A stretch of 64,000 bases of DNA from Gp6-AA40 sp963741135. Lineage in GTDB: Bacteria; Acidobacteriota; Vicinamibacteria; Vicinamibacterales; UBA2999. Position 1 is the first letter of the stretch, and the number at the start of each line of letters is the position of its first letter. The translations under genes and the position numbers were made by a program. The notes beneath the pieces are model-generated. The model was not told the origin of the DNA. It ran no database searches and saw only the letters and a list, made by a program, of their open reading frames with translations. Location: the NCBI GenBank assembly GCA_963741135.1, contig CAVUHC010000007.1, forward strand, positions 806,001 through 870,000, given 5' to 3'. Below, piece after piece: positions 54,804-62,180 of the stretch.

Positions 54804-54982
54804 CACGATCCTCCGCTCTCCTTTTTCGTCGATTAGACATCCGTCTACTCGAACGAGCCGCCGGCGCATGTTATCTCAGCGCCCTTCCGCTCTGGCACCA
54901 CAGACCGTGCAGCGGCCTGCGTTTCCGAAGGATCCCCGCCAGCGTGTGCATGCACTCGCCCGTCTCAAGATTGGGAGATAAG

Positions 54983-55049
54983 GGGTGAGTTGCCTCGGAT
55001 TCGAACCGAGAACCCGCAGATTTAGGATCTACTGCTCGATGGTTGAGAA
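54983..55049 (-). pseudogene. Degenerate tRNA resembling tRNA-Lys
   Basis: Minus strand shows a D-arm-like CTC..GAG, an anticodon arm GTAGA-TCCTAAA-TCTGC, a perfect T arm CTCGG-TTCGAAT-CCGAG and an acceptor 3' strand GCAACTC. The 5' acceptor strand (should be GAGTTGC) is missing, position 33 of the loop is C instead of U, and the end is CCC instead of CCA. It shares the T-stem, variable loop and part of the anticodon stem with tRNA-Lys. A diverged relic rather than a functional suppressor tRNA. Confidence 0.6.
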
Positions 55050-55190
55050 CACTGGAAATGTTGAACGGTTCCGTCGATCAGGGTGTCCAGCTCGCCAGAG
55101 CGCGCAACTGCAGTTGCGTCTGGGTTGCGGAGGTGAATGAGGTTCATGACTGTAAAGTGGTGACGAAACCAGACTGAGCGAAGCGAAGGA

Positions 55191-55235
55191 TGGTGAGCCG
55201 CCTCGGAATCGAACCGAGAACCCGCAGATTAAGAG
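55191..55235 (-). pseudogene. tRNA-Lys 3'-half fragment
   Basis: Exactly the same 45 bases as at 18371-18415 (positions 32-76 of tRNA-Lys with CCA). It is preceded in the + direction by a shortened version of the repeat unit (CGAAACCAGACTGAGCGAAG, about 55162-55181) from which the middle has been deleted. The 5' half of the tRNA is replaced by unrelated sequence after AAGAG. Confidence 0.85.
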
Positions 55236-55397
55236 ATGGCGTAGAGGGGTGTCCAGAGGATCCCACCGAGTAACACCGCGTCGATTCATTAGGAAATACA
55301 GACGCCATGGAATTCGGTCACACACCCTGGACGATGCAAACTGTGGTCAAAACTACGGTCAGAAAATCGCCGTCGAATCGTTGGCGCGCGGGCCGGT

Positions 55398-55706
55398 TCA
55401 GGCGATGCTGCGGGTTCTGGCGGCGTGCCACAAATCCCAGTTCATCTGCAGGTTCATCCACACCTGAGGAGACGTGCACAGTAGTGCCGACAGTCGCCAC
55501 GCCGTGTCCGCTGTCACGCCGCGCTTGCCTTTGATGATCTCGTTCAAGCGATTCGTCGTCATCTGCATGCGCGTCGCAGCCTCCGCCTGAGTGAGGCCGA
55601 GCGGCTTCAGGAACTCTTCGAGGAGCATCTCGCCGGGATGAGTTGGCGGCCGGCGCATCCGTCGGAGATCGACGACGCGCGTCGTTTTACGAGTGGTAGT
55701 CTTCAC
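55398..55706 (-). CDS. higA: HigA-family antitoxin
   Basis: 102 residues from a GTG at 55706. An XRE-type HTH domain: MRRPPTHPGEMLLEEFLKPL, GLTQAEAATRMQMTTNRLNE and IIKGKRGVTADTAWRLSALL, then CTSPQVWMNLQMNWDLWHA, the full HigA pattern. It follows the toxin reading frame with about 20 bases overlap, the usual higBA order, but the toxin is truncated. A near-identical partial copy is at 41066-41227. Confidence 0.9.
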   Translation of the reverse strand: MKTTTRKTTRVVDLRRMRRPPTHPGEMLLEEFLKPLGLTQAEAATRMQMTTNRLNEIIKGKRGVTADTAWRLSALLCTSPQVWMNLQMNWDLWHAARTRSIA

Positions 55707-55850
55707 AGCGCACCTCCCAAGCGCGGCCGGCGTCGAACCGAAACGTAATTCTGTATTGATCGTTCAGGCGAATGCTGTGCCGGCCAGCGAGCAAACCCTT
55801 GAGCGCCTCGAGCCGATTGCCCGGCGGGACCCAGAGGGCCACTTGGATCC
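55687..55850 (-). pseudogene. HigB toxin C-terminal fragment
   Basis: The frame reads ALWVPPGNRLEALKGLLAGR, HSIRLNDQYRITFRFDAGRA and WEVRCEDYHS, the conserved C-terminal half of HigB/RelE-type mRNA interferases (PPGNRLE.L.G...G..SIRIN.QYRI.F). The N-terminal half is missing at about 55850, where the DUF2442 gene ends. The toxin should be inactive, leaving HigA as an orphan. Confidence 0.8.
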
Positions 55851-55851
55851 C

Positions 55852-56148
55852 CTACGCCGGCGCGGCGACCCACGAGCGAGCGCGGGCTGCGAGCTCTCGC
55901 TGAACGAGCGGCCAGTCGTGAAGCGTGGCCGGGTCGAAGTCGGCGCCGTTGGGCCACACGAGCGTGTGCACTTCGGGGTCGAGGCGCACCTGGCCAAACA
56001 GCTCCGGATTCTGTAAGGGGCCGTAGAGTTCCCCTGCTAACACTGGCGAGAAGTCGATCGTCTGCGTCGACCCGTCGTCGAATCCGACGCGCAGGGTGTG
56101 CACGTCGACGCGTTCGAACGATAGCACCCGATGAAGGGGATGCCCCAT
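55852..56148 (-). CDS. DUF2442 domain protein
   Basis: 98 residues from ATG 56148: VLSFERVDVHTLRVGFDDGS, TQTIDFSPVLAGELYGPLQN, PELFGQVRLDPEVHTLVWPN and GADFDPATLHDWP. This is a complete DUF2442 domain. It follows the DUF4160 gene by four bases. DUF4160-DUF2442 pairs are widespread and often predicted to be toxin-antitoxin-like modules; no activity is proven here. Confidence 0.88.
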   Translation of the reverse strand: MGHPLHRVLSFERVDVHTLRVGFDDGSTQTIDFSPVLAGELYGPLQNPELFGQVRLDPEVHTLVWPNGADFDPATLHDWPLVQRELAARARSWVAAPA

Positions 56149-56152
56149 ATCT

Positions 56153-56422
56153 CTATTGTAGTGGAGCAATCGGAAGTGGCGGCCGTCCCGCCTGGAGCCG
56201 ATCCCAATCCGCGCTGAGTTCGGACCGGTGGAGCTCCGCCCAAGCCTCGACGAGCCGCTGCTGCGTGCGGGGCAAGTCACCCGCGATCAAGTCCACGGGA
56301 TCAAGACTAAACACGCCAACGTGCTCTTGATAGTACGCGTGGAAATGCGGCGTGTGGTGCACCGCGCCGGCTTCCATGAACATACGGATGATGATGCCGA
56401 AGAACCGACTGATCTCAGGCAG
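56153..56422 (-). CDS. DUF4160 domain protein
   Basis: PEISRFFGIIIRMFMEAGAV and HHTPHFHAYYQEHVGVFSLD are the DUF4160 signature (PEISRF.G..I.M....H..PHFHA.Y), then LPRTQQRLVEAWAELHRSEL. Usual proteins begin MPEISRF; here the codon at that place is CTG (56422-56420), while an ATG nearby is out of frame. So either CTG is the start, the start codon is mutated, or there is an indel. A shorter start at 56383 would remove the conserved first strand. Confidence 0.82.
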   Translation of the reverse strand: MPEISRFFGIIIRMFMEAGAVHHTPHFHAYYQEHVGVFSLDPVDLIAGDLPRTQQRLVEAWAELHRSELSADWDRLQAGRPPLPIAPLQ

Positions 56423-56686
56423 AGTGCGTCATTCTCCGATGCAGTCTCGCACGTGACACTCAGGAATCCAAGCGATAGCGCCGGACCGTGCACTGCGCCC
56501 GCGAGGGCCGGTCGGCAGTGATTTCGCCATCTCCTCGTCCGCTTCAGAGAGTCGGTCCCGATGTCGCAGCGCGTAGCGCGTGGGGGCAGTTTGCTGCGAC
56601 CACTTGAGGGTGCATGGACGAGTGCGAGAGCACCTGCCGCAACCCAGACGCAACTGGATGCGAAGATCTTGGCGAAAAAGTGGTGA

Positions 56687-56787
56687 GCCGCCTCGGAATC
56701 GTGCATGTTTGGCGAGCGCGAAGCGCGAAGCCAACTTGCCTGAAGGCGAGGTGGCGAAACCAGCCTGAGCGAAGCGAAGGTTGATGA
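56687..56787. repeat. About 101-bp unit bounded by tRNA-Lys 3' ends, copy 2
   Basis: Begins within a tRNA-Lys 3' fragment (TGGTGAGCCGCCTCGGAATC, 56681-56700) and runs to the next at 56788. Filler: TGCATGTTTGGCGAGCGCGA, AGCCAACTTGCCTGAAGGCG and CCTGAGCGAAGCGAAGG. It matches the unit at 18277-18376 in order and nearly in sequence. Confidence 0.8.
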
Positions 56788-56832
56788 GCCGCCTCGGAAT
56801 CGAACCGAGAACCCGCAGATTAAGAGTCTGCT
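56782..56832 (-). pseudogene. tRNA-Lys 3'-half fragment with full anticodon arm
   Basis: Minus strand: GCAGA-CTCTTAA-TCTGC anticodon arm, variable loop, T arm and acceptor 3' strand GCGGCTC, then ATCA instead of ACCA. It keeps five more tRNA bases on the 5' side than the other halves. The D arm and 5' acceptor strand are missing. Confidence 0.82.
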
Positions 56833-56970
56833 ATAAGCGGCTGGCAACACCAACGAGCAGGGTCAATCACTTACGGCGCTCCACGACAACAGCGCGGTTA
56901 ATGTTTGCGGCTCTACACTAACCCATTCGCCCACTCCACCGCTATCAGTCCGCGATCACGTATCAGCACA

Positions 56971-57299
56971 CTAGCTGGCCGGGGCGTCACGCCTATCGAT
57001 TCGCTCCAACGTCACCGCGTGAACCTCGATCGTGTCACCGGTTTGCATTTCGAGTTCAAGGCGGCTCAAGCCGCTGCCAATCAAACGGCCCTCGTGCGAC
57101 GTTAAGGCCAGGGCGAAGCGTGGCCCCACGGGTCTTGCCTCGGATACGAGAACGACCTCCAATCGTGAGCGATAAGTCTGACGCGCGTGGCTGTGCCGTC
57201 AAACCGGATCGGGGTGAAGGTAAGAGCAATGGTCTTCGCATCGGTTTCGATGCTCACTCCTTCCAAGATCGCGTCGTGGAGATCGTCAAGTGTCAGCAT
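56971..57299 (-). CDS. Small hypothetical protein, one frameshift
   Basis: ATG 57299: MLTLDDLHDAILEGVSIETD, then KTIALTFTPIRFDGTATRVR and LIAHDW. After a shift near 57150 the frame gives EVVLVSEARPVGPRFALALT, RLIGSGLSRLELEMQTGDTI and EVHAVTLERIDRRDA, ending at 56971. About 108 residues, resembling short proteins in mobile regions that begin with LHDA.L. No function known. Confidence 0.55.
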
Positions 57300-57420
57300 T
57301 CTGGATTCAGTATCACGAGCGGCCACCGCTCAGCCGCGAAGTCGGGCCACCTCGCTACCGTGAGCGGGGCGTAGCCACTCGAACGCGGCGGAAGTCGCGC
57401 GGGAAGGCGGCGAAGAAACG

Positions 57421-57681
57421 CTAGGTGCCGTTGCGCTTGGGCGGAACGGGCGGCTCTGACGATCGATCGCCTTGCTCAGTGCGGTCACGACGCTGCGACC
57501 ACATATGACGGCACACGTCACATCGAAACCATTCCGCGGCGCTGTCGGGGATGTTGGGCGGTAGAGTGGCGATCTGAACGCTGTCGCAGCGAGGGCAATT
57601 GGTGCGGGTCTTCTCAGCGTAGGGCGGGCGCTGCAAGGTTCTACCGTTGATCAGAACGCGTGTTTTCGAGCCACCTCGCAA
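57421..57681 (-). CDS. Small zinc-ribbon-like protein
   Basis: 86 residues with two Cys pairs: CPRCDSVQ near residues 29-36 and CDVCRHMW near 54-61. The spacing (CxxC-x22-CxxC) fits a zinc ribbon. The C-terminus is polar. No further similarity recognised; could act in nucleic-acid binding. Confidence 0.5.
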   Translation of the reverse strand: MRGGSKTRVLINGRTLQRPPYAEKTRTNCPRCDSVQIATLPPNIPDSAAEWFRCDVCRHMWSQRRDRTEQGDRSSEPPVPPKRNGT

Positions 57682-57714
57682 CCCGAGTCGGCACGTCTGC
57701 TGCAGTCGCCAGAC

Positions 57715-57882
57715 TCACGTCGGAGGGCCGCTTGCTTCGGTCTTCCGCAATTCCGCAAGTTCGTTCTCGATGCGCTTACACCGATCGATGAATGTCGGAT
57801 TGTCGCGCTTGTCTTCGAGTTCCGCTTCCAAGCGTCGCAGGCGATCCCGCCGTTTCTCAGTATTGGTAAGGATGTCAGACAT
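57715..57882 (-). CDS. Tiny coiled-coil protein
   Basis: 55 residues from ATG 57882 with GAGG upstream: TNTEKRRDRLRRLEAELEDK and FIDRCKRIENELAELRKTEA, a clear heptad pattern. Related in style to the tiny protein at 58274-58495 (KRLDRIRRLADELRARIQDN). Unknown function. Confidence 0.5.
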   Translation of the reverse strand: MSDILTNTEKRRDRLRRLEAELEDKRDNPTFIDRCKRIENELAELRKTEASGPPT

Positions 57883-58273
57883 GGGACCTCGATGTATGGA
57901 GGCCTGCGCTGCTACGGCGCCGAAGATGCGACTACTGTTCAGATTACCGGGGGCGATGCCCAAGACGCTATTGGGACTAGGGGAAATTGCTGTAGGACTA
58001 AAGGGAATGTCCTATAGGACCAAGGGGAAATCTGAAGACGCCGGAGAAATGCTAGCTCTTACGCTCGAAGGAATTGCCGCACGCAAGGCAGAAATACATG
58101 TCGCGCGTAACAAGTTGTTGGGTTCTAGGCGGGTAACCCTCGCCCTATTCCTGGCAAATGATTTCGAGCGGCGACGTGCGCATCCCCGCCGCGGCCATGC
58201 GTGAGGAACCCTTTGACGTCATTTCAGCGGAAATTCAGAAGGATGGAGTCACGACCGAGTTCATTCTTGGTGC
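57883..58273. other. Lower-GC stretch without a convincing gene
   Basis: Contains a short near-repeat (TAGGACTAAAGGGAATGTCC / TAGGACCAAGGGGAAATC, about 57990-58030) and is richer in A/T than its surroundings. No gene is supported on either strand. Confidence 0.4.
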
Positions 58274-58495
58274 TAGTCCGACTCAGAAAGAGTGAGAAGC
58301 GGAAGGGGCGAAGAGGCGGTGGACGACAAGTAGCGCTGGTAATCCTCTTCCGCCTTCAGTAAAGCGGCAATCTCCGGCGATGCGGCGGCCACGACCGCGA
58401 GACCGATCGGTATTGTCCTGGATCCTCGCTCGCAATTCGTCAGCGAGCCGCCTGATCCTATCTAGGCGCTTGACGGCGTTGTCGGCGGCAGACAA
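58274..58495 (-). CDS. Tiny coiled-coil protein, one frameshift
   Basis: ATG 58495: MSAADNAVKRLDRIRRLADE, then LRARIQDNTDRS. After a one-base shift near 58385 the frame reads ASPEIAALLKAEEDYQRYLS and ends STASSPLPLLTLSESD at 58274. About 73 residues, basic coiled coil then an acidic tail. No known family. Confidence 0.45.
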
Positions 58496-58519
58496 GCGTC
58501 GAGGCTACTACCGCGATGG

Positions 58520-58903
58520 TCACGTGTCTGTTAGGTTCCTGACATTGACCGACGTCGTTACAAAAGAAATTCGCGCGGCCGGGGATGGGAGTGGCTCGAT
58601 CCCGGAAGTCGGGCCGGCAGGGTTCGGTAGCAGCTTGATCCGTAGATGGTCGCTGATGTGGCCTTCCGCGTGCAGCCAACTGAGGTAGCTGTTGATCGTG
58701 CGGGCATACATGTTGATGCCGCCCGGTGTCAGGCCGCGGTCGCGCATCCCGACCACCCACGTCACGAGAGTGCTCTTGGTCAGCGTCGGTGGAAGTGTGG
58801 CGAGTCCTTGACGGTAGGTGCGAACGGTTCGCGCGGACCAGCCGCGGAGATACAGCCCGTGCGTGAGGAAGTCGTCTGTGAGAGTGCTGAAAGTGGTGTC
58901 CAC
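58520..58903 (-). pseudogene. Tyrosine recombinase N-terminal fragment
   Basis: The first about 90 residues are a SAM-like core-binding domain of phage-type integrases: LTDDFLTHGLYLRGWSARTV, RTYRQGLATLPPTLTKSTLV and INMYARTINSYLSWLHAEGH, ending SDHLRIKLLPNP. The catalytic domain with R-H-R-Y is absent; the remaining 35 residues are unrelated. It starts 70 bases downstream of the tRNA-Lys gene, exactly where an integrase of a tRNA-inserted island would sit. Confidence 0.75.
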
Positions 58904-58972
58904 GAATCTGCGGCTCCAGTGATGTGGCGCCGTTGTCGTGGGATGCTGGTAAGTTGTTGACCTGAAAGGAAG

Positions 58973-59048
58973 TGGTGAGCCGCCTCGGAATCGAACCGAG
59001 AACCCGCAGATTAAGAGTCTGCTGCTCTGCCAATTGAGCTAGCGGCCC
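58973..59048 (-). tRNA. tRNA-Lys (anticodon CUU), intact
   Basis: Cloverleaf on the minus strand: acceptor GGGCCGC/GCGGCTC (one G-U), D arm GCTC-AATTGGCA-GAGC, anticodon arm GCAGA-CTCTTAA-TCTGC (anticodon CTT), variable loop GGGTT, T arm CTCGG-TTCGATT-CCGAG, discriminator A and an encoded CCA. Total 76 bases. It is the only complete tRNA gene in the window and the probable source of the 3'-half fragments. Confidence 0.97.
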
Positions 59049-59075
59049 ACTTCGGAGGCAAGAGGACCGCTTATT

Positions 59076-59290
59076 CTACCGGTCGCGCCGCCGAGACCGC
59101 AACTCGCCGAGGCGCGCCGAGAACTCCGACGAGGCATCGCGGAGTTCAGCGCCGATCTTCATGGCGCGATCGATCTCCTGCTGTGCCGCGTCGTTCGCGC
59201 GCTTTCCACGTTCGAAAGGTCGCTCGCACGCTCCAGGTGCGGCGTGAGCTCCTGCTCGATGTCGCGATTCAGTCCGATATCCCTACGGGA
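59076..59290 (-). pseudogene. C-terminal fragment of a helical protein, frameshifted
   Basis: Minus frame: GLNRDIEQELTPHLERASDL, then after a shift near 59205 AQQEIDRAMKIGAELRDASS and EFSARLGELRSRRRDR, stop at 59076. Long amphipathic helices. No start is visible, and the frame is lost at about 59290 next to the CoA-transferase stop, so it is a remnant or a badly read small gene. Confidence 0.45.
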
Positions 59291-59334
59291 CTATTGACGC
59301 TTCAAAAGACCTGCCACCTGGCGATGAAAGAAAG

Positions 59335-60429
59335 TTAGTGAAGCGGTGTCTGGTCCTGGAGCGGTTCGCGCAGTGAGGGCGCCTGGCCGTCCACAATGGC
59401 GGGGAACAAGGCCTGGATTCCAGTCGAGCCTTCGCGCACAAGCCCGCGCTCGCGGTAGTGCGGTGAATCGACGGCTCTCCGCAGATTGAGGATCGGGGCA
59501 AAGCAGCAACCGCACTCGGAGAAACGGGCGCTACATTCGGCCAGAGTGAGAGTGCCAAACATCGCGGCGAGCTCTGCCTTGAGCTCGTGCTGCGGCAACG
59601 GATCCTGATGCCGTCCGAGCCAGTCCGGCCGTTCGGCCGACACACAGAAAGCCTTCCAGAATTTCGGCTCGAGCGCGCCAAGGCTCACCCGGATGCCATC
59701 AGCAGTTTCGTACACGTTGTAGCAGGCGGCGCCGCCGTTGAGAATCCCTTCGCTCGGCCGCGGCGCGATCCCAGCGCCAAGCTCCGCAAGATGCAGGAGC
59801 CCCAGCGGCATCACCGCATCGGCCAGCGCAAGATCGATTTCGCAGCCGCGCCCGTCCCTCGCTCGCGCGTGCAGCGCGCCAAGAATCGCAATGACGGCGA
59901 AGAGTGAGCCGGCACAGTCGGCGACCGGCGGGTCGAAGAAGGGCGGGTTCCCTCCGTTGTGATGGAGCGCGCCGGCGAGCGCGAGGTAGTTGACGTCGTG
60001 CGCCGGCATCTCGGCCAGCGGCCCGTGGCGCCCGAATCCGTTCAGCGAGCAGTAGACGAGGCCGGGATTGAACTCCTTCAAGACCGCGTAGCCGACGCCG
60101 AGGCGTGTCATGACGCCGGGGCGGAACGATTCGATCAGGACGTCGGTGCCCGCAACCATCGCGAGGAATTCCTCACGCACGCTCACAACAGTGAGATCCA
60201 TCCGGCGGGTCGTCTTTCCCGCATTGACCGCCTGGAAGTACATTGACGTGCCGGCTTCGCCACGCGGCCCGAGCGACCGCATCTCGTCGCCTGCCGGCGG
60301 CTCGACCTTGATGACGTCCGCCCCCATGTCGGCCATCAGCAGTGTGGCGAGGGGGCCGGGCAGGTGACGAGAGAGATCGATAACGCGAATGCCGCTCAGA
60401 AACGTGTTGAGGCGGGACATGCGGCTCAT
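59335..60429 (-). CDS. Class III CoA-transferase (CaiB/BaiF family)
   Basis: IRVIDLSRHLPGPLATLLMA, DMGADVIKVEPPAGDEMRSL, GKTTRRMDLT, DVLIESFRPGVMTRLGVGYA, NPGLVYCSLNGFGRHGP and HDVNYLALAGALHHNG are all hallmarks of the family. 364 residues in one frame, complete; ATG 60429 is likely, with a GTG six bases earlier. Overall a shorter type, related to alpha-methylacyl-CoA racemase-like members. It stands apart from the decarboxylase cluster and diverges from the LVIVD lipoprotein gene, so its substrate is not indicated by context. Confidence 0.92.
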   Translation of the reverse strand: MSRMSRLNTFLSGIRVIDLSRHLPGPLATLLMADMGADVIKVEPPAGDEMRSLGPRGEAGTSMYFQAVNAGKTTRRMDLTVVSVREEFLAMVAGTDVLIESFRPGVMTRLGVGYAVLKEFNPGLVYCSLNGFGRHGPLAEMPAHDVNYLALAGALHHNGGNPPFFDPPVADCAGSLFAVIAILGALHARARDGRGCEIDLALADAVMPLGLLHLAELGAGIAPRPSEGILNGGAACYNVYETADGIRVSLGALEPKFWKAFCVSAERPDWLGRHQDPLPQHELKAELAAMFGTLTLAECSARFSECGCCFAPILNLRRAVDSPHYRERGLVREGSTGIQALFPAIVDGQAPSLREPLQDQTPLH

Positions 60430-60556
60430 TCTCACACTTCTCGGTCGGTCCGCGGTGCGTCCGCCCGCACCCGCCGCGAAAAAGGGCGTATCATCGGCCC
60501 CGGTCAGACCCTGCGAAGTGGAGCGGCGACGGTCCAGTCGACTGGAGGCGAATGCT

Positions 60557-62077
60557 ATGACGATGAGGAAATGGGCGACCTGCTTCGGAATCGTGAGTCT
60601 TCTTGCGGCGTGCTCATCTCAGGCGCCTCCGGCGTCCACGGAGCAGCAGGCCTCCGCGGATCCGCGGTCCGATGGAGCGGAGAACGTGAGGCTGGTCGGA
60701 TTCAACGACATGCAGGGACGCCAGGCACTTCAGCTGACCGCGAAGTCGGACCCGGCCAATGGCAACTGGGTCTACGTCGGGCTCACGCCGAACGACCGCA
60801 ACGATCCGCAGGCATCCGACGACGGCGAGGGGAACGACGAGCCGATCCTCAACCCGATCACCGGGAAGATGGAATGGAACGGTACGGCCATCCTGAACAT
60901 CGACGACCCGGCGAACCCGAAGTTCGTGTGGCACATCCCGAACGAGGAAGCGCACGTCAACTCGCGATCGGTGTCAGTCGTGTACGACTACGGCTTCAAT
61001 TCGGACCCGGCCGGTCACGACTACCTGATTCGCAGCTGGGACACGGGCAAGAATTTCAAGTTCGAGATCTGGGACATCACCACGCGGGGCACCGATCCGT
61101 CGAAGATCTTCAAGGTGTCCGAGATCACCGGAACCCCGCCGAACAACTGCGGACCCGGGTGCGGCGGTACGTTCATCAGGCGTGCGCACAAGGGGTGGTG
61201 GTCACAGAAGTCCGGGTTGTTCTATTCAAGCTCCGGCGAGCCCGGCTATCGCGGCTTGACGGTGATTCACATCTGGGATCTCAAGGACCCGAAGAATCCG
61301 AAGTTCATCGGCCGCGCGGCGTCACCGAGCCAGCGGGAAGGTACGCCCGGTTACCAGAACGAGTACGCACATCACCCCATGGTTGACGAGGAGAACCATC
61401 GCCTCTACATCGGCTTCCGCGGCTCAGGCCTGGCCGGCGGCTGGGACATCACGGACGTCACGAAACCGAAGATGGTGTGGCTGATCGATACGAACCCGCC
61501 GGGACGCGGGCCGCACACCGTGTCGCCGATCAAGTACGAGGAAGTGCCGAACTTCAAGGGTCCGGACGGATTGCCACGCACCTATACGTTCATCACTGAC
61601 GAGGCCGCCGGCAATGCGGATATGAAGCCGTGCACCAGCGGCATCCGATCGAAGGCGTACATGGTCGACATCACCGACGAAACGCATCCCTTCCCGGTGT
61701 CGACGTGGCAGGTGCCTGTTGGGAACTTCTGCGACAAGGGCGGACGCTTCGGTCCGCATCAGCATGCCGAGAAGGTGAACAGCGAGATCAACCGATTCGA
61801 GGACAAGCTCGCGTGGGTCGCCTACTTCAACGCGGGCATCCGCGTGGTTGATCTCTCTGATCCGTACAACCTGAAAGAGGTCGGCTATTACGTCCCGAAG
61901 ACGAACTCGCAGTCGCATCCGATTGCGAAGGGACAGCCGACGGCGATTCAGATCAACGACGTGACCATCGACCACCGTGGGCTGGCGTACGCCTCCGATC
62001 GCGTGGGGACCGGTCTGTTTGTTCTGGAATACACGGGCAAGAAGCCGGCAAAAACGACGACGAACACTACGAACTAG
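60557..62077 (+). CDS. LVIVD-repeat beta-propeller lipoprotein
   Basis: ATG 60557 after GGAGG. Lipoprotein signal with lipobox LLAAC (GIVSLLAACSSQ). Body: LVGFNDMQGRQALQLTAKSD, ILNIDDPANPKFVWHIPNEE, FEIWDITTRGTDPSKIFKVS, THIWDLKDPKNPKFIG-like VIHIWDLKDPKNPKF, GGWDITDVTKPKMVWLIDT, YMVDITDETHPFPVSTWQVP, RVVDLSDPYNLKEVGYYVP and YASDRVGTGLFVLEYTGK. Seven or so LVIVD blades in 506 residues. Two Cys-containing loops may form disulfides. Related to 46511-47903. Confidence 0.88.
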   Translation: MTMRKWATCFGIVSLLAACSSQAPPASTEQQASADPRSDGAENVRLVGFNDMQGRQALQLTAKSDPANGNWVYVGLTPNDRNDPQASDDGEGNDEPILNPITGKMEWNGTAILNIDDPANPKFVWHIPNEEAHVNSRSVSVVYDYGFNSDPAGHDYLIRSWDTGKNFKFEIWDITTRGTDPSKIFKVSEITGTPPNNCGPGCGGTFIRRAHKGWWSQKSGLFYSSSGEPGYRGLTVIHIWDLKDPKNPKFIGRAASPSQREGTPGYQNEYAHHPMVDEENHRLYIGFRGSGLAGGWDITDVTKPKMVWLIDTNPPGRGPHTVSPIKYEEVPNFKGPDGLPRTYTFITDEAAGNADMKPCTSGIRSKAYMVDITDETHPFPVSTWQVPVGNFCDKGGRFGPHQHAEKVNSEINRFEDKLAWVAYFNAGIRVVDLSDPYNLKEVGYYVPKTNSQSHPIAKGQPTAIQINDVTIDHRGLAYASDRVGTGLFVLEYTGKKPAKTTTNTTN

Positions 62078-62180
62078 GGATCGGGGATCGGGGTCAGGGA
62101 TTCCGGGGAACGTCTCGATCCCAGACATCCCACGCGACGATTCCTGAGATGGCCCTTCCCGATTCCCGAGTCCCTTCTCG

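Noticed and set aside
54983..55049. Functional amber-suppressor-like tRNA (loop TCCTAAA)
   Set aside because: There is no pairing acceptor 5' strand, U33 is replaced by C and the 3' end lacks CCA; it is a relic.
62078..62180. GGGATCGGGG repeats as a special element or quadruplex regulator
   Set aside because: A short G-rich intergenic stretch between convergent stops; it could help termination, but nothing in the sequence goes beyond that.
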